A stretch of 57,983 nt of DNA from Glycomyces sp. YM15 (GTDB lineage: Bacteria; Actinomycetota; Actinomycetes; Mycobacteriales; Micromonosporaceae), in assembly GCF_016918015.1 (NCBI RefSeq), contig NZ_JAERMK010000014.1:91957-149939 (forward strand), read 5' to 3'. Below the pieces are notes generated by a model. It did no database searches. It saw only the letters and a program-made list of their open reading frames with translations, and was not told where the DNA came from. Each line of letters begins with the position of its first letter. The stretch's first letter is position 1. Position numbers and translations under genes: made by a program. Positions 43,098 to 50,981 of the stretch are shown here, piece by piece.

Positions 43098-43964
43098 TCA
43101 AGCGGTCCTGAAACGGCGATCCCTCCACACTCGCCAGACCACATACGCAACAGCCGCAACGCCGACGCCGACGGCCGCGGCCTTGAGCGGATTCGGCCCC
43201 GAAAGCGGCTGGCGCAGGGCCACGGGGCGCCGGAACGTCAGCTGCGGCCAGCCCTCCTCCAGGGCGAGGCGGCGCAGGCCGCGGTCGGGGTTGACCGCGC
43301 GCGGGTAGCCGACGGTGCGGAGCATCGGCTCGTCGGTGATCGAGTCGGAGTACGCGAAGGACGCCGCGAGATCGATGCCGCGCGCGGAGGCGAACCCCTT
43401 GACGGCCTCGGCCTTCGCGGGCCCGGCCGCGTAGAAGTCGATCTCGCCGGTGTACCGGCCGTCCTCGCCGATCTTCATGCGGGAGGCGATGACGTCGGTG
43501 GCGCCGAGCATCCGTCCGATGGGGGCGACCATCTCCTCGCCGGAGGCGCTCACGAGAACGACCGCTCTGCCCGCGGAACGATGCGCTTCGATGAGCGCGG
43601 CCGCCTCGGCGTACACGGACGGGGCGATGAGCTCTTCGAGGGTCTCGTTGACGATCGACCGGACCTCCTCGGCGGGCCAGCCGCGCGAGAGCGCCGCGAT
43701 CTGGTCGCGGGTGCGCGCCATCTGCGCCTCGTCGGCCGAGCCGCCGAGGCGGAAGAGGAGGTGCGAGTAGGCGACCTTGAGGACGTCGCGGCGGGCGAGG
43801 AGCCCGCCCTGGTAGAGCGGCCGGGAGAAGGCGAGGCTGCTGGCCTTGGCGATGACCGTCTTGTCGAGGTCGAAGAAGGCCGCGCCGGGGCGCGAGCGGC
43901 CCGGTGCCGCGACCGGTTCGAGCGAGAGTGCCGGTGAGCCGTTGATCGGCTCCGCTGCGTTCAT
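43098..43964 (-). CDS. HAD-IB family phosphatase with C-terminal membrane helix
   Basis: The 288-residue protein has HAD motif I FFDLDKTVI (DxD type with K), motif II VLVSASGEEM, a lysine in SRMKIGEDG, and motif IV AYSDSITDEPML. The subfamily IB (SerB-like) cap is helical (HLLFRLGGSADEAQ, ALSRGWPAEEVRSIV). A C-terminal membrane helix (LKAAAVGVGVAAVAYVVWRV) with a basic tail tethers it to the membrane. Relatives act on phosphoserine or lysophospholipids; the exact substrate is unclear. Confidence 0.88.
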   Translation of the reverse strand: MNAAEPINGSPALSLEPVAAPGRSRPGAAFFDLDKTVIAKASSLAFSRPLYQGGLLARRDVLKVAYSHLLFRLGGSADEAQMARTRDQIAALSRGWPAEEVRSIVNETLEELIAPSVYAEAAALIEAHRSAGRAVVLVSASGEEMVAPIGRMLGATDVIASRMKIGEDGRYTGEIDFYAAGPAKAEAVKGFASARGIDLAASFAYSDSITDEPMLRTVGYPRAVNPDRGLRRLALEEGWPQLTFRRPVALRQPLSGPNPLKAAAVGVGVAAVAYVVWRVWRDRRFRTA

Positions 43965-44215
43965 GCCGCAAGTCTAAACAGCCGGACAACCCCGTTTCGA
44001 CCACTTGTCCCACGCCGCAGAAGGTGTCACCGAGGCCACTCGGCGGGGCCGGGCGGGGCGGTGTGACCGGGGCGGAGGGGTGCGTTGCGGCGGCCCGCCG
44101 TCGTACCGGGTGCCCCGGGATACCCGCCCGTTCCCACCTTCACCACTACCGGCGAAATGAGCACACCCTCCCACACGGGTACGACGATCCGGGCCGGGCA
44201 TGTTCGAACACGGCG

Positions 44216-44238
44216 GTGTCGGGGCCGGAACGTAGGCT
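44216..44238 (+). promoter_or_regulatory. RecA-independent DNA-damage promoter (RecA-NDp/PafBC type) of radA
   Basis: GTGTCGGGG (44216-44224), 8 bases, then TAGGCT (44233-44238). The mycobacterial RecA-NDp consensus is TTGTCRGTG-N8-TANNNT; seven of nine upstream positions match, with exact N8 spacing. The -10 ends 6 bases before the ATG, so the transcript is probably leaderless. Confidence 0.65.
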
Positions 44239-44244
44239 GGCGCC

Positions 44245-45651
44245 ATGTCGAAGAGCCAGCGAATCGCCTACGCGTGCGGCGCATGCGGTGCCCGGGTCCC
44301 CAAGTGGGTCGGGCAGTGCCCCGACTGCGGCGAATGGGGGTCGATGGAGGAGACCGCGGCCCCGCCCCGCCAGATCGGAAGCGCCGGCTCTTCGGCCCTG
44401 CGGCCCGCGCGGCGGCCCGCCAAGCCCGCGCAGCAGATCGGCAAGGTCTCCGCCGCCATGGCCGCGAGCCTGCCCACCGGCATCGGCGAATTCGACCGCG
44501 TCATGGGCGGCGGCCTCGTCCCCGGCGGCGTCACCCTCATCTCCGGCGAGCCCGGCGTCGGCAAGTCCACACTGCTGCTCGAAGTCGCCCACCGCTTCGG
44601 CGAAGCCGGATACGGCAAGGCGCTCGTCGCCACCGGCGAGGAGTCGGCCGCGCAGGTGCGCCGCCGCGCCGACCGCACCGGCTGCCTCTCCGAGGAGCTC
44701 TACCTCGCCGCCGAGACCGACCTGGGCGCCGTCCTCGGGCACGTCGAGGACGTCAAGCCCTCGCTGCTCATCCTCGACTCGGTGCAGACCGTCATCGCCC
44801 CCGACACCGACGGCGTCCCCGGCGGCGTCACCCAGGTCAAGGCCGTCGCGAGCGCCATCACCGCGGAGGCCAAGTCGCGCAACATGGCCGTGATCCTCGT
44901 CGGGCACGTGACGAAGGACGGCGGCATCGCCGGGCCGCGCGCCCTCGAGCACCTCGTCGACACGGTCGTCCACTTCGAAGGCGACAAGCATTCGATGCTG
45001 CGGCTGCTGCGCGGCGTGAAGAACCGCTTCGGCCCGGCCGACGAGGTCGGGTGCTTCGAGATGACCGAGGACGGCATCGTCTCCCTCGCCGACCCCTCGG
45101 GGCTGTTCCTCGACGACGCGCCGACCGAGCCCACGCCGGGCACGTGCGTGACCGTGACGATGGAGGGCCGCCGGGCAGTTCCGGTCGAAGTGCAGGCGCT
45201 GCTGGGGAAGTCGGTGAAAGACGGGGCGATCCCGCGGCACACCGTCTCCGGCCTCGACCAGGCCCGGCTGAACATGGTGCTCGCGGTGCTCACCCGCCGC
45301 AGCGGGATGCGGCTGCTCGACCGCGAGGTGTACGCGACGACGATCGGCGGCATCCGGGTGCGCGAGCCCGCCTCGGACCTCGCGCTCGCGCTGGCGCTGG
45401 TGAGCGCCGAGCAGGAGATCGCGGTGAGCGCGGACCTGGTGGCGATCGGCGAGGTGAGCCTGACCGGGCAGGTGCGGCGCACGGTGAACGCGGACAGACG
45501 CATCGGCGAAGCGGCCCGGCTCGGGTTCAAGACGGCGATCGTCCCGAAGGGATCGGTCGCCGAACGCCACCGCGGCATCGAGGTCGTGGAGGTCGAGACG
45601 ATCAACGACGCGAAGCAGGCGGCGGCGCGCACCTGGGCGCGACGCGGCTGA
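44245..45651 (+). CDS. radA: DNA repair ATPase RadA
   Basis: The 468-residue protein is full length. It has an N-terminal C4 zinc finger (YACGACGARVPKWVGQCPDC), a RecA-like ATPase with Walker A GEPGVGKST, the RadA-specific KNRFG motif in LRGVKNRFGPADEVG, and a C-terminal Lon-protease-like domain. RadA is a helicase that drives branch migration in recombination. In many actinobacteria disA follows radA; here a LuxR-type gene follows instead. The promoter at 44216-44238 suggests DNA-damage induction. Confidence 0.95.
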   Translation: MSKSQRIAYACGACGARVPKWVGQCPDCGEWGSMEETAAPPRQIGSAGSSALRPARRPAKPAQQIGKVSAAMAASLPTGIGEFDRVMGGGLVPGGVTLISGEPGVGKSTLLLEVAHRFGEAGYGKALVATGEESAAQVRRRADRTGCLSEELYLAAETDLGAVLGHVEDVKPSLLILDSVQTVIAPDTDGVPGGVTQVKAVASAITAEAKSRNMAVILVGHVTKDGGIAGPRALEHLVDTVVHFEGDKHSMLRLLRGVKNRFGPADEVGCFEMTEDGIVSLADPSGLFLDDAPTEPTPGTCVTVTMEGRRAVPVEVQALLGKSVKDGAIPRHTVSGLDQARLNMVLAVLTRRSGMRLLDREVYATTIGGIRVREPASDLALALALVSAEQEIAVSADLVAIGEVSLTGQVRRTVNADRRIGEAARLGFKTAIVPKGSVAERHRGIEVVEVETINDAKQAAARTWARRG

Positions 45652-45781
45652 CCGGGCGGGGGCTGGGCGGGACCCGGGCCATGAGGGCGCGAACACCAAG
45701 GCCGACAACGCCGACCAGGGCACAACCAGACGGCATTGCGGCCGGCACCGGGCGCCGGTCCGACCCCGGGCGGGTCGGCGT

Positions 45782-48511
45782 TCAGAGACCCAGTTTCGCC
45801 AGATCGTTCCGTGAGGCCACGCCGAGCTTCGGGTAGGCCTTGTACAAGTGGTATCCGGCCGTTCGCGGGCTCAGGTACAGCTGCTCGCCGATCTCGCGGT
45901 TGCTCAGGCCGGCCGCGGCGAGCCGGACCACCTGCAGCTCTTGCGGAGTGAGCTTCCCGGCAAGGTCGGGGGCGGCCTCGATCGGGCCCGCGTCCCCGGC
46001 GGCGCGCAGCTCCCGGCGCACGCGTTCGCTCCAGGGCTCGGCGCCGAGGCGCTCGAACACCGCCGCGGCGATGCGCAACCGCGTCTTCGCCTCGTTCACG
46101 CGCCGGGCCCGGCGCAGCCACTCGCCGAGGATCAGGTCGGTGCGGGCGGACTCGAACGGGAAGAGCGCCTCAGCCTCCTTGTGCAGTGCCGCGGCGCGCT
46201 CATAGTGCGCGCCGGCCTCCCGCTCGTCCGCGAGCAGGCCCCGGCAGCGTTCGACCTGCGCCATCAGGTGCGGCTGCCCGCTCGCCTCGGCCCACTGCGC
46301 GAACCAGTCGAACGCGCCCGCCACCCGCTCCGGCTCCCCCACGCGCACCGCCGCCTCGACGGCGAACGGCACCCAGGCGAGCGCCTCACCGGGCGCGCTG
46401 GACTCCAGCTGCAGCATGAACCGATCGAGGGCCTCCTCGTTGCGTCCCAACGCGAAATCGAGGAGGGCGAGCGCGTTGTCGATGGCGACGACCGTGTCGC
46501 CCGGCGAACCGGCGTGCGCGTCCTCCACGAGTGCACGCACCCGCTCCTCCTCGCCGCGCAGGGCCGCGATCGGGGCGAGCACGTGGGCGCGGGCCTTCAC
46601 GGGTCCGATCCGCTGCCCGAGTTCGACGGAGAGCTCGACGGCGTTCCAGGCGAGTGCCTCGGCGTCTTTCCAACGGCCCCTGGCGAACTCGGTGAGCGCG
46701 TTGAGCGTCAGCGCCCTCGGGAGGGCACCGGCCGCTCCGGAGGCACGGGCGACGCGCACGGTGTCGACGGCGGTCTGCTCTGCGGCGTCGATGTCGCCGA
46801 TGAGCGTCTGCCACCAGGCGACCATCGCCCGGTTCTCGGGAGAGACGGACTCGCCGAACCCGAGGTGGATGTCGATGAGGGTCCGCAGCGAGGCGACCGC
46901 TTCCGCGACGGTGACGGCGCAGGACCGGTTGAACCCGGCCGTGGCCTTCGCGAGGTCGCGCACCCACGGCGCGTGGTCGATGCCGATGCGCTCGGCGTGC
47001 TCGGCCGCGACTTCCGCACGTGAGAAGTCCCCTGCCTGCCAGGCGAGTTCGACCGCGCGGAACAGCGGATAGCCGGTGGAGGTGATGTCGGCGGCGACGT
47101 AGTGGTCGGCGGCCTCCATGTAGAGCCGGTAGGACTCGCGGATGTCGTTGTCCCACGCGGCGACCATCGCCGCCATGAGCGTGGCGCGGGCGAGGATCGC
47201 ACGGTCCTCGGTGAACCGTTCTATCTGTGCCGACAATGCGCGGGCCTTGGGGCCGTTGCCCGCCGCGACGGCGGCTTCGGCGGCGCGCAAGAGCCTGCGG
47301 CCGCGTTCGCGCGGGTCCGGGGTGAACGCGGCGGCCCGTTCGAACACCGTGTACTCGTAGCCGTGCCCGCCGCACGAGGCGCCGCAGTCGGCGGAGGATT
47401 CGAGGGCGGCAGCCACCGTCTCGTCGGGGCCGGTGGCCGCGGCGGCGAGGTGGAAGACCCGGCCGTAGTCGTCCGCGCCCATGATCTCGGCGTAGACGCG
47501 GTGGGCCTCGATGCGGCGGAAGATCGGCGCGCCCTGGTACGCGGCCGTGCGGATGAGGGGGTGGCCGAAGGTGAAGCGGTCGCCGTGGAAGCGCACGAGG
47601 TCGTCGGCTTCGGCTGGGGCGAGGTCGGTGAGCTGGGCGCCGAGTTTCGCGGCGACGTCGAGGACGAGGCCGGTGTCGGCGGTGTCGTCGGCGGCGATGA
47701 CGAGGAGGAGGGTGCGGGTGGATTCGGGGAGGCGGTCGATGCGGTCGCCGAAGACCTGCTTGAGGCGGCTGGTGGTGGAGCGCTGGCCGGTCCAGTCGGC
47801 GGCGAGGCGCGCGTCGGACTCGACGAGGGGCAGTTCGAGGATCGCGAGGGGGTTGCCTTCGGCGGAGTGGAGGATCTGGGCGCGGTCGGCGCGGGGGCGG
47901 GCGCCGAGGCGTTCGGCGAGCAGCGACGCGGCGGCGTCGTCGTCGAGGGGGCCGAGGCGGAGTTCGTCGAGCCCGGGGGTGGGGAAGTCGGGGGCGTAGC
48001 CTTCGCGCACGGTGAAGATCATCAGGGCCGCTTCGGCCGCAAGGCGTTTGGCGATGAAGAGCAGGACGTCGGCGGAGTCCGGGTCGAGCCAGTGGGCGTC
48101 TTCGACGATGCAGAGGACGGGCCGGTGCCCGGCGGCTTCGGTGAGGAGGCTGAGGGCGGCGAGGCCGACGGTGAACCGCAGGTCGCCCGGGGGCGACTCC
48201 TTCTCGGGGGCGGCGGCGAGGCCGAGGGTGCGGGAGAGGACGCACGCGTGGTGTTCGGGGATGGCCTCGAGGTGCCCGGAGAGGGGCAGGAGGAGCGCTT
48301 GGAGTCCGGCGAACGACCAGGCGTGCTCGGATTCGACGCCGGTGCAGCGCAGCACCGTGAGGTCGGTGGCGTGCTCGGCGGCGGCGGCGACCAGGCTCGA
48401 TTTGCCGATGCCGGCTTCGCCGCGGACGACGAGGGCCGAGCCGCGGCCCTCCCGGGCGGCGGCGAGGCGGTCGTCGAGAGCGGCGGTCTCGGTATCGCGT
48501 CCGTACAGCAC
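45782..48511 (-). CDS. Large AAA-TPR-LuxR regulator, module A
   Basis: The 909-residue LAL-type regulator has Walker A VRGEAGIGKSSLV (about residue 30), Walker B VLCIVEDAHWLD (about 131-142), a sensor region, about 450 residues of helical TPR-like repeats, and a C-terminal LuxR HTH (TPQELQVVRLAAAGLSNREI, then YLSPRTAGYHLYKAYPKLGV). Such proteins bind ATP and a ligand and activate transcription. Its paralogue at 50982-53783 has the same order. Downstream on the same strand as the FMN-reductase gene, with a stem (48556-48586) between. The start ATG at 48511 is not supported by a strong site. Confidence 0.9.
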   Translation of the reverse strand: MLYGRDTETAALDDRLAAAREGRGSALVVRGEAGIGKSSLVAAAAEHATDLTVLRCTGVESEHAWSFAGLQALLLPLSGHLEAIPEHHACVLSRTLGLAAAPEKESPPGDLRFTVGLAALSLLTEAAGHRPVLCIVEDAHWLDPDSADVLLFIAKRLAAEAALMIFTVREGYAPDFPTPGLDELRLGPLDDDAAASLLAERLGARPRADRAQILHSAEGNPLAILELPLVESDARLAADWTGQRSTTSRLKQVFGDRIDRLPESTRTLLLVIAADDTADTGLVLDVAAKLGAQLTDLAPAEADDLVRFHGDRFTFGHPLIRTAAYQGAPIFRRIEAHRVYAEIMGADDYGRVFHLAAAATGPDETVAAALESSADCGASCGGHGYEYTVFERAAAFTPDPRERGRRLLRAAEAAVAAGNGPKARALSAQIERFTEDRAILARATLMAAMVAAWDNDIRESYRLYMEAADHYVAADITSTGYPLFRAVELAWQAGDFSRAEVAAEHAERIGIDHAPWVRDLAKATAGFNRSCAVTVAEAVASLRTLIDIHLGFGESVSPENRAMVAWWQTLIGDIDAAEQTAVDTVRVARASGAAGALPRALTLNALTEFARGRWKDAEALAWNAVELSVELGQRIGPVKARAHVLAPIAALRGEEERVRALVEDAHAGSPGDTVVAIDNALALLDFALGRNEEALDRFMLQLESSAPGEALAWVPFAVEAAVRVGEPERVAGAFDWFAQWAEASGQPHLMAQVERCRGLLADEREAGAHYERAAALHKEAEALFPFESARTDLILGEWLRRARRVNEAKTRLRIAAAVFERLGAEPWSERVRRELRAAGDAGPIEAAPDLAGKLTPQELQVVRLAAAGLSNREIGEQLYLSPRTAGYHLYKAYPKLGVASRNDLAKLGL

Positions 48512-48555
48512 GGTTCAACGGTACCGGCGCTTTCGCGAGGCGCCAGGGCCCCGGA

Positions 48556-48586
48556 CCGGGTCCCAGGACCGATGTCCTAGACCCGG
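48556..48586 (-). promoter_or_regulatory. Stem-loop between the FMN-reductase and LuxR genes
   Basis: CCGGGTC-C-CAGGAC (48556-48569), CGAT, GTCCTA-GACCCGG (48574-48586): a 13-bp stem with one bulge. It lies between the stop at 48598 and the start at 48511. It may terminate the reductase transcript or be a regulator's dyad. Confidence 0.5.
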
Positions 48587-48597
48587 CCCGGCGGGGC

Positions 48598-49200
48598 CTA
48601 GAAGGGGCTGGGGAGCGGGGTCGCTTTGCGGGCGTTGGCGAGCGCGAGGGCCCACCAGTGGAGCTCGTCGAGGAGGGTCTTGGCGGCCGGTTCGGTCGCC
48701 CCGAACTCGGTGAACTCGCCGCGGTCGTCGAAGTGCTGGTAGAAGCGGGGGAACGCGATCGAGTTGCGGATGGTCATGGTGCGCAGTTCGGGGAAGATCT
48801 GGCGCAGGTGCTGGGCGGCGTTCTGGCCTCCGGTGATCTTGCCGCCGTAGGTGACCATGGCGACGGGCTTGGCGGCCCATTCGTTCATGTAGTAGTCGAT
48901 CGCGTGCTTGAGGGACGCGGGGATCGACATGTTGTACTCGCCGGAGACGACGATGAACGCGTCGGCGCGGTGGAGGCGTTCGGAGAGGGCCGCGACGGGT
49001 GCGGACGGGTCGGCCTCGGTGGACCACATGTCGTCCTCGACCAGATGCTGGGGCAGGTCGGCGTCGAGGAGGTCGATCAGGTCGACGTCGAAGCCGCCGT
49101 GCCGCTCGGCGACGCCGGCGATCCATCCGGCCGGGGCGGGGGCCCAGCGGCCTTCGCGGGTCGAGCCGATGATGACGCCGAGGTTGAGTCTGTCGCTCAT
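48598..49200 (-). CDS. NADPH-dependent FMN reductase
   Basis: The 200-residue protein has the flavodoxin-like NADPH:FMN reductase fold: LGVIIGSTREGRWAPAPAGW, FIVVSGEYNMSIPASLKHAI, DYYMNEWAAKPVAMVTYGGK. The catalogue of relatives includes ArsH, ChrR and SsuE-type enzymes. It would reduce FMN, quinones or other electrophiles in the cytosol. It lies between regulator A and the divergent MFS gene, so it is probably part of that regulator's set. Confidence 0.88.
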   Translation of the reverse strand: MSDRLNLGVIIGSTREGRWAPAPAGWIAGVAERHGGFDVDLIDLLDADLPQHLVEDDMWSTEADPSAPVAALSERLHRADAFIVVSGEYNMSIPASLKHAIDYYMNEWAAKPVAMVTYGGKITGGQNAAQHLRQIFPELRTMTIRNSIAFPRFYQHFDDRGEFTEFGATEPAAKTLLDELHWWALALANARKATPLPSPF

Positions 49201-49220
49201 GGTGTTTCCGTTCCTTCGCT

Positions 49221-49245
49221 CGTAGCTTGCGGTGACGAAGCTACG
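49221..49245. promoter_or_regulatory. 8-bp inverted repeat in FMN-reductase leader
   Basis: CGTAGCTT (49221-49228) and AAGCTACG (49238-49245), 9-base spacer, ending 20 bases before the reductase ATG at 49200. Possible operator specific to the reductase gene. Confidence 0.55.
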
Positions 49246-49264
49246 GACGGTTCGACCGGCGGGA

Positions 49265-49403
49265 CATCTGTCGGCCGACTGGGGTGCGACTGGACCGGTC
49301 GGCCACGCCGCCTCTGTCGGCCTGCGGCGGCCCGCCCCGCAGTGACCGGTCGGGTGTGCCCGTCGAGCGACGGATGCGGCACCAGTCGGCCCCCGCTTAG
49401 CGT
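49265..49403. promoter_or_regulatory. Shared cis-element and promoter, module A
   Basis: CATCTGTC (49265-49272), GGC, CGACTGGGG (49276-49284), then CGACTGG again at 49287-49293 (11 bases on). An inverted copy CCAGTCG lies at 49382-49388. TAGCGT (49398-49403) ends exactly 7 bases before the MFS ATG. The same pieces appear in the same places at 53847-53977. Probably the binding site of the LuxR-type regulators. Confidence 0.75.
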
Positions 49404-49410
49404 GGCCGCC

Positions 49411-50793
49411 ATGACTTCCACGGAGACTCAGGCGGCCCCGGAGGCCGCGACCACCACCCGATGGGGGGCGATTCTCGCCGTCGGCTTCGCGCAGCTCGTC
49501 GTCGCCGGCGGCATGTCGACCCTCGCCGTCGCCCTCCCGGCGATCCGCACCGGCTTCCACGTGACCGAGGCCGCGACAGCCTGGGTGCTGCTCGCCTACG
49601 CGCTGCCGATGGGGGCGGTGGCGATCGCCGCGGGACGGCTCGCCGACCGCGCCGACCTGCGCGCGGTCGCCGTCTTCTCCATGGGGGCGCTGACCGTGGG
49701 TTCGGTCGCCGCGGCGTTCGCGCCGACGTTCGGGCTGCTGCTGGCGGCCCGTGCGGCCGGCGGGCTGCTCGGCGGGCTGCTGTTCGGCATGACCGGGCGG
49801 ATCATCGTCACCTCGGCCGCGCCGGAGCGGCGGGGCCGGGCGATGTCCGTGATCGCCCTGCTCATGACCGTGGGCGGCATGGGCATGATCGGCGCTGGCG
49901 GGTTCATCATGGCCGCGTTCGACTGGCGGGGCCTGTTCTGGGTGCTGGCGGCCATGTCCGCGGCGGCGCTCGCGGCGGTGGCGGTGGCGGTGCCGAGCAA
50001 CGGGACGGGTCTGCCGCGGCTGGACCGGGCGCTGCTGGTGGACACGGCGACCTCGGGCGGCGCGATCGCGGCGTTCCTGCTGGCGTTCGAGTACGTCGAT
50101 ACGGCGCCTTGGACCTCGTTGGGGGCCTTGGTGTCGAGCGTGGTCCTGGTGACGGTGTGGGTGCGGCAGAAGACGTCGGCGCCGACGGTGGCGCTCCTGC
50201 GGTCGCCGCAGGTGAGCGGTGCGCTGCTGAGCCTGACGCTGCTCTCGGCGGTGACCGGCCTGCTGAACTTCAGTCTGCCGTTCCTGCTCACGGACGTGCA
50301 GGGGCTGCGCCCGGAACTGGTGTCGACGGTGCTGCTCACGTTCATCGGCGGGGTCGCGGTGATGACACCGGTCGCCGGGTGGTTGGCGGACCGGTTCGGG
50401 CCCGGGCGGGTCTCGCTCGCGGGCGCGGGCCTGGTGTTCGGGGCGGTGGTGCCGCTGCTGTTCGTGGACGCCTCGACCGGCCTGTTCGGGCTGGGGGCAC
50501 GGATCGGGTTGCTGGGCTTGGCATTCGGGCTGTTCAACAGTCCGATGAACGCCTACCTGCTGAACGCGGCGCCGCCGGAGCAGTCGGGCACGGCGGGCGC
50601 GTTCATGGCGACGACGCGCACGATCGGGACCTCGCTGGGCCCGGTGGTCGCGGCCCTGGCCTGGGGTCTGGGTGCGACTGCGGTCGACGGGTACCGGCTG
50701 TCGGCGTGGACGATCGCGGCGATCCTGCTCCTGGGTGCGGCGCTGCAGGCGACGACGAAGCCTTGGCGGCGTCCGGTCCCGGCGGCTGCGTGA
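49411..50793 (+). CDS. MFS transporter, module A
   Basis: The 460-residue protein is a full DHA2-type MFS antiporter: helix 1 LAVGFAQLVVAGGMSTLAVA, motif A GRLADRADLRAV, and motif C GGMGMIGAGGFIM. About 13-14 membrane segments are seen. Substrate is unknown. The ATG lies 7 bases after TAGCGT, so the transcript is probably leaderless. It is divergent from the FMN-reductase gene and shares the cis-element with module B. Confidence 0.88.
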   Translation: MTSTETQAAPEAATTTRWGAILAVGFAQLVVAGGMSTLAVALPAIRTGFHVTEAATAWVLLAYALPMGAVAIAAGRLADRADLRAVAVFSMGALTVGSVAAAFAPTFGLLLAARAAGGLLGGLLFGMTGRIIVTSAAPERRGRAMSVIALLMTVGGMGMIGAGGFIMAAFDWRGLFWVLAAMSAAALAAVAVAVPSNGTGLPRLDRALLVDTATSGGAIAAFLLAFEYVDTAPWTSLGALVSSVVLVTVWVRQKTSAPTVALLRSPQVSGALLSLTLLSAVTGLLNFSLPFLLTDVQGLRPELVSTVLLTFIGGVAVMTPVAGWLADRFGPGRVSLAGAGLVFGAVVPLLFVDASTGLFGLGARIGLLGLAFGLFNSPMNAYLLNAAPPEQSGTAGAFMATTRTIGTSLGPVVAALAWGLGATAVDGYRLSAWTIAAILLLGAALQATTKPWRRPVPAAA

Positions 50794-50981
50794 ACGAACC
50801 CGCAGGTGCACGACCTCGACGAGGAGGTCGTGGCCGAGCTCGAAGCGCCGGCGGCCCGCACGGCAATCACGTTCCGCGTGCGCCGCCCGGATCCTGACCG
50901 AGTCGGTCGCCCGACCGACGGCAGGTCCGGACCGTGGAGTTCAAGCGGTACCGCTGAACCGTCGTCGGAGGGGTGCGCCGT
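50794..50981. other. Short gap between convergent genes
   Basis: No gene is seen. A weak inverted pair GGTCCGGACC occurs near 50925. No terminator of good quality. Confidence 0.3.

Noticed and set aside
44201..44210. TGTTCGAACA as a LexA (SOS) box before radA
   Set aside because: The actinobacterial SOS box has four bases between TCGAAC and GTTCGA; here the half sites are fused, and the RecA-independent promoter fits better.
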